Assembly: GCA_947302675.1 (NCBI GenBank)
Contig: CAMYWI010000042.1
Span: 1 to 8,640 of the forward strand
DNA: 8,640 nucleotides
Direction of reading: 5' to 3'
Source of the DNA: an uncultured Selenomonadales bacterium
GTDB taxonomy: Bacteria > Bacillota_C > Negativicutes > Selenomonadales > Selenomonadaceae
The notes beneath the pieces are model-generated. The model was not told where the DNA came from. It searched no databases and saw nothing but the letters and a program-made list of their open reading frames with translations. Of the stretch, positions 1-4,453 are shown in pieces (position 1 is the stretch's first letter; every line of letters begins with the position of its first letter). Made by a program: the position numbers and the translations under genes.

Positions 1-681
1 TTCCTTATCCATAAGTGATTCGGTGTCGCCGTAAACGTAAGCTTTGTTCTCCGGGTCTTTGATAAATTCTTGAAAGCGTTCGTCCTTGTCGAGGTCTTTG
101 CCGCGCTTATAACTCCAAAGTGCCGCGATAAAGACGCCGATACCAGTTGCGGGCATTGCGACGGCTAAAAGTTGCAAAACGGAATAATGATAGCCCGCCG
201 CCGCCATAAAGCCGACGATTGAGACGATAGCGACCGAGACGGGCGACGCGCAAATTCCCATCTGAGACGCAACCGACGCGACCGCCATCGGGCGTTCGGG
301 GCGAATGTTTTGTTTAATTGCAATGTCGTAGATAATCGGAAACATTGTGTAGACGACGTGCCCCGTGCCGCATAAAACCGTTAGAAACCAAGTTGTGAGC
401 GGCGCGAGAATTGTGACGTGCTTTGGATTATTGCGCAGGAATTTTTCGGCGTACTTGAGCATGACGGTTAAGCCGCCCGAAGTTTGCAGAAAGCCCGCGC
501 AGGTGACGACCGCCAAAATCGTCAACATAACGTCGATAGGCGGAGTGCCGGGCTTGTAGCCGAATACGAATGTAAAAATTACGAGACCAATACCGCTTAT
601 GACGGCAAGCCCGATTCCGCCGTGCCGCACGCCGACGAGCAAACACGCCAGTAGCACGAGGAAACCCATTAACATCTCCAT
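1..681 (-). CDS. dcuB: Anaerobic C4-dicarboxylate carrier DcuB (N-terminal half, runs off left edge)
   Basis: Inner-membrane carrier of the Dcu family, which exchanges fumarate, malate or aspartate for succinate during anaerobic fumarate respiration. The 227 visible residues match what I recall of Escherichia coli DcuB along most of their length. Examples are [13 protein letters not shown] (about 43-55), the [10 protein letters not shown] loop (103-112), IRPERPMA (126-133), [15 protein letters not shown] (140-154) and the cytoplasmic stretch [15 protein letters not shown] (193-207) followed by YVYGDT. The last stretch separates DcuB from DcuA. Several hydrophobic helices are visible, at about 4-40, 50-66, 88-105, 110-122, 140-160 and 167-190. 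Full-length family members have about 445 residues, so roughly half is present. The ATG at 681 is preceded by AGGAGAGG about nine bases upstream; nearby in-frame ATGs at 675 and 669 cannot be excluded. It lies downstream of merR but behind a terminator, so it is probably transcribed separately. Confidence 0.93.
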   Translation of the reverse strand, partial: MEMLMGFLVLLACLLVGVRHGGIGLAVISGIGLVIFTFVFGYKPGTPPIDVMLTILAVVTCAGFLQTSGGLTVMLKYAEKFLRNNPKHVTILAPLTTWFLTVLCGTGHVVYTMFPIIYDIAIKQNIRPERPMAVASVASQMGICASPVSVAIVSIVGFMAAAGYHYSVLQLLAVAMPATGIGVFIAALWSYKRGKDLDKDERFQEFIKDPENKAYVYGDTESLMDKE

Positions 682-726
682 AAAAGTTCACCTCTCCTAA
701 AATTTTTTTCGCGTCGAAAATTTATT

Positions 727-739
727 CGTTGCGGCAACG
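727..739. promoter_or_regulatory. 13-bp perfect palindrome upstream of dcuB (candidate operator)
   Basis: CGTTGCGGCAACG is two 6-base arms around one central base. It lies 46 bases upstream of the dcuB start, after the merR terminator, where the dcuB promoter or operator should be. A convincing -35/-10 pair could not be assigned, although TTGCAG and an AT-rich TAAATT are nearby. In other bacteria dcuB is controlled by Fnr and by dicarboxylate-sensing two-component systems, but this palindrome does not resemble an Fnr box. The regulator is unknown. Confidence 0.35.
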
Positions 740-776
740 GTATTTCCTGCAACATAGGATTTATTTATCTTAGAAT

Positions 777-801
777 AAAAAATGCCCCGCGTTCGCGAGA
801 C
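777..801 (-). terminator. Rho-independent terminator after merR
   Basis: On the minus strand GTCTCGCG and CGCGGGGC pair as an 8-bp stem that includes two G-T pairs (7 bp if the tight GAAC-type loop is opened). One base (A) separates the stem from a run of six T. It starts seven bases beyond the merR stop codon and separates merR from dcuB. Confidence 0.75.
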
Positions 802-808
802 GTGAAAA

Positions 809-1168
809 TTATTTGCTCTTTGGAATCAATTCTGCGTAGTGTTCGATTTTGTAGTTGAGCCGTTCAATCGTCGAGCGCAGAGTTTCTTGTTGCGCCAAAA
901 GTTTCGCGCGTTGTTCGATTAAAATATTTCTGCGGCGTTCAAGTCCGGTATTCGCCTGCATGAGTGCGACGTATTCAATCAGCGGTTCAATCTGAACGCC
1001 CGCGCTCCTCATGCACTTGATGAACGACACCCACCCGCAAGCCTTCTCGTCGAAGTCGCGGATGCCATTTTTTTTGCGCGGCACGGGCGGAATCAAGCCG
1101 ATTCGTTCGTAATATCGCAGGGTGTCCGCCGTCATGCCGAATTTTTCACTGACCTCGCCAATCGTCAT
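809..1168 (-). CDS. MerR-family transcriptional regulator, AdhR/NmlR-like
   Basis: A 119-residue DNA-binding dimeric regulator. Residues 1-70 form the MerR winged helix-turn-helix (MTIGEVSEKFGMTADTLRYY, then ERIGLIPPV and the wing GIRDFDE). Residues 75-112 are a heptad-rich helix that forms the dimerisation coiled coil. There is no C-terminal metal-binding Cys pair or large effector domain, so it belongs to the short AdhR/NmlR/YyaN-type group, many of which sense aldehydes or other electrophiles. Cys52, in FIKCMRSAG, is at the position of the sensing cysteine I recall for Bacillus subtilis AdhR; Cys44 is also present. The ATG start has GGAGG seven bases upstream. The gene has its own promoter with a 19-bp spacer and operator dyad, so it is probably autoregulated. 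Its other targets are not evident here. The effector is inferred from family resemblance only. Confidence 0.9.
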   Translation of the reverse strand: MTIGEVSEKFGMTADTLRYYERIGLIPPVPRKKNGIRDFDEKACGWVSFIKCMRSAGVQIEPLIEYVALMQANTGLERRRNILIEQRAKLLAQQETLRSTIERLNYKIEHYAELIPKSK

Positions 1169-1199
1169 AGTCTTACCTCCGAAAAAGTTTTCCGCAGGA

Positions 1200-1230
1200 A
1201 TTTTATCAGTTCAAGTCGACTTCAAGTCAA
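1200..1230 (-). promoter_or_regulatory. MerR-type promoter with 19-bp spacer and operator dyad, driving merR
   Basis: On the minus strand TTGACT (-35, bases 1230-1225) and TAAAAT (-10, bases 1205-1200) are separated by exactly 19 bp, the over-long spacing typical of MerR-activated promoters. Nearly filling the spacer is an imperfect inverted repeat CTTGAAG-TCGA-CTTGAAC (1226-1209) with a perfect 10-bp core AAGTCGACTT (1213-1222). The layout resembles the CTT-AAG half-sites spaced by four bases that I recall for AdhR operators. The inferred start of transcription is near 1193, about 25 bases before the merR ATG. Confidence 0.8.
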
Positions 1231-1239
1231 TGAAAAATT

Positions 1240-2028
1240 TTATATCGTCGCGAAAAAATCTTTGGCGGAGATATTCTCGAAGATCTCAACGTCGAAAGTT
1301 TTAAGCTCATCTTTAAGATAATCGGCGAGTTCGTGAACAATCGGGTACTCGGTTGCAAAATGCCCCGCGTCCACGACGTGAATTTGATTTTCGACGGCGA
1401 CTTGTGCCTCGTGATATTTAACGTCGCCCGTAACAAAGGCTTGCGCTCCGAAAAACTTTGCCTTTTGAATGAACTCCGCGCCCGCGCCGCCGCATAAGCC
1501 AACTTTTTTTATTGCGAAGTCGCCCGCGTTGATTAATCTAACGTTGTCGGCGTTCAGAACATTTTTAACGTGGCGAGCGAAATTCTCAGCGGTCATTGGC
1601 GTTTCGAGCGTGCCGATTCTTCCAAGAGAAAATTCTTCGTCGCCAAAGTTTTTTACGTCGACCAGTCCGATTTTTTTTGCAAGCAAATCGTTGACGCCGC
1701 CCGCCGCAATGTCAAGGTTGGTGTGCGCCGCGAAGACCGCGATATCATTTTTTATCAGCCGCGAAATTTTTCTGCCGTGCGGCAAGTCGAAACGGATATT
1801 TTTTATCGCGTGGAAAATCAGCGGGTGATGCGCGACGATTAACTGTGCATCGAGTTCGATTGCCCGCGAGATATTTTCGTCGAGCACGTCGAGGCAAACC
1901 AGAATTCTTTTGACTTCAGCCGACGGCTCCCCGATTAAAAGTCCGGGATTATCCCACTCTTCGGCGAGTCTGCGCGGGGCTAAGCGATTGACCGCATCCG
2001 CCACCATTTGCACTGTGCATTTCTTCAT
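1240..2028 (-). CDS. NIF3/YbgI/YqfO-family dinuclear metal-centre protein (DUF34)
   Basis: A 262-residue member of the NIF3 (DUF34) family, which forms toroidal hexamers with a two-metal site. The family is often mis-named 'GTP cyclohydrolase I type 2' and its biochemical role remains unclear. Visible signatures are EEWDNPGLLIG (24-33), the metal ligands VAHHP (His67, His68), HTNLD (His102, Asp106) and DAGHFATE (His223, Glu227). The length fits the short YbgI-like form without the CutA-like insert found in longer YqfO proteins. The open frame extends 12 codons further upstream. I chose the ATG at 2028 because GGAGG lies six bases upstream and the longer version would overlap the preceding gene by 23 bases. 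It follows the phosphatase gene after 13 bases and is the last gene of the four-gene unit, with a 71-base gap to merR and no visible terminator. Confidence 0.92.
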   Translation of the reverse strand: MKKCTVQMVADAVNRLAPRRLAEEWDNPGLLIGEPSAEVKRILVCLDVLDENISRAIELDAQLIVAHHPLIFHAIKNIRFDLPHGRKISRLIKNDIAVFAAHTNLDIAAGGVNDLLAKKIGLVDVKNFGDEEFSLGRIGTLETPMTAENFARHVKNVLNADNVRLINAGDFAIKKVGLCGGAGAEFIQKAKFFGAQAFVTGDVKYHEAQVAVENQIHVVDAGHFATEYPIVHELADYLKDELKTFDVEIFENISAKDFFATI

Positions 2029-2041
2029 GAATAGCCTCCAA

Positions 2042-2494
2042 TTACTTCGACAAAATTTTTTCAAGCAAAGCCGCGCAACCCGTCAAGCAATCCTTGTAAG
2101 TCGCGGCGTAGTCGTCGGTGTAGTAAGGGTCGGCAACGTCGCGCGGCTCGCCCGCAAATTCCATGAGCAGAAAAATTTTATTATCGGGGTCGCCGCCGCA
2201 AATGTCCTTCATGTCGCGGACGTTGGAGCGGTCAAGCCCGACAAGGTAATCGAACTTCTTGTAGTCGCTCGCGAGCAAAAGTTTCGACGTGCGCATTTTG
2301 AACGGGATATTATTTCTGTGAAGTTCCCAAGCCGTGCCTTCCGCCATGCGCGTTCCAACTGCAGGGTGACAGCCCGCCGACTCAATCAGAAAATCTTTGT
2401 CGAGACCTGCGCGGGCGACCAAATTTTTCATGACGAATTCCGCCATTGGCGAGCGGCAGATATTTCCAAAGCAAACGAAAATTATTTTAGTCAT
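2042..2494 (-). CDS. Low-molecular-weight protein-tyrosine phosphatase
   Basis: A 150-residue cytoplasmic LMW-PTP (Wzb/YwlE/YfkJ superfamily), which hydrolyses phosphotyrosine or phosphoarginine via a cysteinyl-phosphate intermediate. The P-loop FVCFGNICRS contains nucleophile Cys8 and phosphate-binding Arg14 with Ser15, matching C-X5-R-S. The general-acid loop is VADPYYTDDY with Asp122, Pro123 and paired Tyr124-Tyr125, as in the classical eukaryotic-like branch. The length is normal for the family (about 150). The ATG overlaps the stop of the upstream PLP-enzyme gene as ATGA, with GGAG eight bases upstream, indicating translational coupling. No tyrosine kinase or capsule gene is nearby, so the substrate cannot be inferred; the setting looks like a housekeeping operon. 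Confidence 0.94.
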   Translation of the reverse strand: MTKIIFVCFGNICRSPMAEFVMKNLVARAGLDKDFLIESAGCHPAVGTRMAEGTAWELHRNNIPFKMRTSKLLLASDYKKFDYLVGLDRSNVRDMKDICGGDPDNKIFLLMEFAGEPRDVADPYYTDDYAATYKDCLTGCAALLEKILSK

Positions 2495-3750
2495 GTCGTC
2501 ATCTCCAATTCCTGCGCCGCGCCTAAAATTCCAATCGCCGCGTGTTCAAACGTCAAGCCGCCCTGCAAGTAAACCGCGAACGGCTCGCGCAACGGTCCGT
2601 CCGCAGAAAGTTCAATCGATGCGCCTTGTACGAAAGTTCCCGCCGCCATGATAACCTTGTCCTCGTAGCCGGGCATGTCCCAAGCTTCGGGCGTCGCAAA
2701 TGAATCGACAGGCGAGAAACTTTGAATCGCGCGGCAAAATTTTATCAGCTTGTCCGCCGTGCCGAGTTCAATCGCAAGAATTATGTCGCCGCGAATGTCA
2801 TTGGGCAAGGGGCGCGTCTTGTATCCGAGCTTTGAAAAAACTCCTGTCGCAAATATCGCGCCCTTGAGTGCCTGCGCGGTCACGTGCGGTGCCATGAATA
2901 AGCCTTGATATAAAAGTCGCGGCGTCCCCAAATTCGCGCCGAGTTCGTCGCCCATGCCTGGTGCCGTCAATCTGTACGACGCAAGCTCAACCAAATCACT
3001 CTTGCCGACGATATAGCCGCCCGTCGGAGCCAATCCGCCGCCGATATTTTTTATCAGACTGCCCGCCGCCAAGTCCGCGCCGACTTCAACCGGCTCGCGC
3101 GTCTCGACGAACTCACCGTAGCAATTATCGACGAACGTCACGCAAGCTGGATTAACTTTCTTGACCGCCGCGCAGATTTTTTCAATGTCGGCAATCGTCA
3201 AAGGCTCGCGCATTGAGTAGCCGCGACTGCGCTGAATCATAGCCAGCTTAGTTTTTGCCGTCACGAAATTTTTAATCGCGTCAACGTCAACTTTACCGTC
3301 AACCAAAGGCAACTCGCGATAAGAAACGCCGAACTCTTTAAGCGAACCTTTAGCCGCGTGCGCGTGACCTATGACCGTCTGCAAAGTGTCGTAGGGTGCG
3401 CCCGTCAGCGAGACAAGCTCATCATTTGGGCGAAGAATCCCGAACAGCGCAGTCGCCAATGCATGAGTGCCCGATACAAATTGCGTGCGAACCAAAGCCC
3501 GCTCCGCGTGGAAAATCTCGGCGAAGAGCGCGTCCAACTTCTCGCGCCCAATGTCGCCGTAAGCGTAGCCCGTCGACGTCTTGAAGTGCGCGTCGGAAAT
3601 TTTCAGCCGCCGCATTGCCTCCAAGACTTTCAACGTATTGCGCTCGGAAATTTCCTCGACACGCTTAAAATTCTCCGCGACCTCCTCAAGCACAACTCTT
3701 TTTAAGTCAATCAATCGCTTTGAAAAAATTTTTATCACTCCGTTAATCAA
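2491..3750 (-). CDS. Methionine gamma-lyase family PLP enzyme ('aluminium resistance' / YnbB family)
   Basis: A fold-type I, PLP-dependent enzyme of the family annotated as Met_gamma_lyase or aluminium resistance protein (Bacillus YnbB-like), about 415-420 residues. Features, numbered from the TTG at 3750: the glycine-rich/aromatic entry GYAYGDIGRE (61-70), QFVSGTHALATAL (90-102), the PLP-ring-binding Asp208 in TFVDNCYGEFVE, and Schiff-base Lys234 in AGSLIKNIGGGLAPTGGY. The substrate is poorly established for this family, so true methionine gamma-lyase activity should not be assumed. The start is uncertain. The longest frame begins TTG at 3750, overlapping the Uma2 stop by 8 bases with no good ribosome binding site. 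GTG at 3738 and TTG at 3714 are alternatives, and the family usually begins near residue 13. It is translationally coupled to the phosphatase gene downstream. Confidence 0.9.
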   Translation of the reverse strand: MINGVIKIFSKRLIDLKRVVLEEVAENFKRVEEISERNTLKVLEAMRRLKISDAHFKTSTGYAYGDIGREKLDALFAEIFHAERALVRTQFVSGTHALATALFGILRPNDELVSLTGAPYDTLQTVIGHAHAAKGSLKEFGVSYRELPLVDGKVDVDAIKNFVTAKTKLAMIQRSRGYSMREPLTIADIEKICAAVKKVNPACVTFVDNCYGEFVETREPVEVGADLAAGSLIKNIGGGLAPTGGYIVGKSDLVELASYRLTAPGMGDELGANLGTPRLLYQGLFMAPHVTAQALKGAIFATGVFSKLGYKTRPLPNDIRGDIILAIELGTADKLIKFCRAIQSFSPVDSFATPEAWDMPGYEDKVIMAAGTFVQGASIELSADGPLREPFAVYLQGGLTFEHAAIGILGAAQELEMTT

Positions 3751-4324
3751 AGTACCAACCGAAAATATTTTTTATCTTGACTTTGAAACCGTCCAAAACT
3801 GCAACGGGAATTTCAAATTTGACTTCAGCCCGCTCCTCGTCGGTGAGTTCCTTCAATTCACTTTCGCTGTAGTTTTGATAAATATCGTCGAGAAAATATT
3901 TGCCGTCGCGCAGAAGATAAACCTCAATCCTTTCACGGCGCGAATCGACAAGCCAATATTCCTTAACGCTGTTGCGCTCGTAAATATCTTTCTTAACTGT
4001 CCTGTCGCGGTTCATTGTCGATTTGGAAAGAATCTCGGCAACCATATCGGGCACGACGTTAAATCGCTCTTCCGGACTTTCAAAGACGAGTTTCTCTTTG
4101 GCGGCGTCAATAAACATAATATCAGGGATAAGAATATTTCCGTCGGGAAAATAAGTCACAAGGTGAGGAAAGATAAAGCCGCGCTTGTTTTTCTTGACGC
4201 ACTCGCCAAGCAACGTCAGCAAATGTCCCGTCGCCAAATTTTCGCCAATCGTATCACTTTCAAAAAGAATTTCTTCGCCGTTAATCGTCTCGTAAAATTT
4301 TTCTCTCAAGTCATAAACAGGCAA
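3743..4324 (-). CDS. Uma2-family (DUF820) putative endonuclease, TTG start
   Basis: A 193-residue protein of the Uma2/DUF820 family, which has a PD-(D/E)xK-like restriction-endonuclease fold and no settled biological role. Family signatures are GENLATGHLLTLLGE (27-41), IPDIMFID (66-73), VPDMVAEILSKST (91-103), then the basic KK at 111-112 and SVKEYWLVD (119-127). Asp68, Asp93, Glu97 and a Lys at 111-112 are candidate active-site residues. The open frame continues upstream to a TTG at 4378. I place the start at TTG 4324 because AAGGAGG lies eight bases upstream and the longer version would run through the -10 and -35 elements. It is the first gene of the minus-strand operon and is divergent from the permease-kinase gene. 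The family often occurs in many paralogs; whether that holds here cannot be seen. Confidence 0.87.
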   Translation of the reverse strand: MPVYDLREKFYETINGEEILFESDTIGENLATGHLLTLLGECVKKNKRGFIFPHLVTYFPDGNILIPDIMFIDAAKEKLVFESPEERFNVVPDMVAEILSKSTMNRDRTVKKDIYERNSVKEYWLVDSRRERIEVYLLRDGKYFLDDIYQNYSESELKELTDEERAEVKFEIPVAVLDGFKVKIKNIFGWYFD

Positions 4325-4332
4325 ATTGATCG

Positions 4333-4339
4333 CCTCCTT
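4333..4339 (-). promoter_or_regulatory. Ribosome binding site deciding the Uma2 TTG start
   Basis: AAGGAGG on the minus strand (complement of CCTCCTT) is eight bases before TTG 4324. It is the only strong Shine-Dalgarno sequence in this frame and is why a TTG start is preferred over the longer reading frame. Confidence 0.8.
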
Positions 4340-4346
4340 CAAGCGC

Positions 4347-4375
4347 AGGATACAGAAAAATTTTCGCGCCGTCAA
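4347..4375 (-). promoter_or_regulatory. Sigma-70-type promoter for the Uma2 operon
   Basis: On the minus strand TTGACG (-35, 4375-4370) and TATCCT (-10, 4352-4347) are 17 bp apart. The inferred transcription start lies near 4340, almost directly at the ribosome binding site of the TTG start, giving a short leader. It is back to back with the plus-strand promoter at 4389-4416, the two -35 regions being about 13 bp apart. Confidence 0.65.
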
Positions 4376-4388
4376 CAACGCGGGTAAC

Positions 4389-4416
4389 TTTACTTTACCT
4401 TAACTTTGTGTATAAT
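4389..4416 (+). promoter_or_regulatory. Promoter of the permease-kinase/rhodanese operon
   Basis: TTTACT (4389-4394), a 16-bp spacer and a consensus TATAAT (4411-4416) form a good sigma-70-type promoter, with the start expected near 4423. A direct repeat TAACTTT (4385-4391 and 4401-4407, 16 bp apart) overlaps the -35 and the spacer, with pentamers CTTTA at 4388-4392 and 4393-4397 between. These could be an activator or repressor site. The in-frame ATG at 4415 falls inside the -10, so it cannot be the translation start if this promoter is used. Confidence 0.7.
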
Positions 4417-4453
4417 GCTAGCAAACAATTCAAAGGAGAGCGGTGCCCGCCTT

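Noticed and set aside
428..691. 87-codon minus-strand open frame near the left edge
   Set aside because: Overlaps dcuB in another frame on the same strand; Arg-rich composition typical of a shifted frame of a GC-rich gene.
1169..1239. Terminator between the NIF3 gene and merR
   Set aside because: No stable hairpin followed by T-run could be found; readthrough from the upstream operon into merR is possible in addition to its own promoter.
1910..2572. 220-codon plus-strand open frame
   Set aside because: Antisense to the phosphatase and NIF3 genes, whose catalytic and metal-binding motifs are unmistakable; the translation is basic and low in family-like features.
3581..4387. 268-codon plus-strand open frame
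   Set aside because: Antisense to the Uma2 gene and the 5' end of the PLP-enzyme gene; the minus-strand product carries Uma2 signatures and has promoter and ribosome binding site support.
4406..4453. Extended TTG start (or ATG 4415) of the permease-kinase
   Set aside because: The extension lies within the promoter -10 region and Shine-Dalgarno; ATG 4454 fits the promoter and begins the family-like N-terminus.
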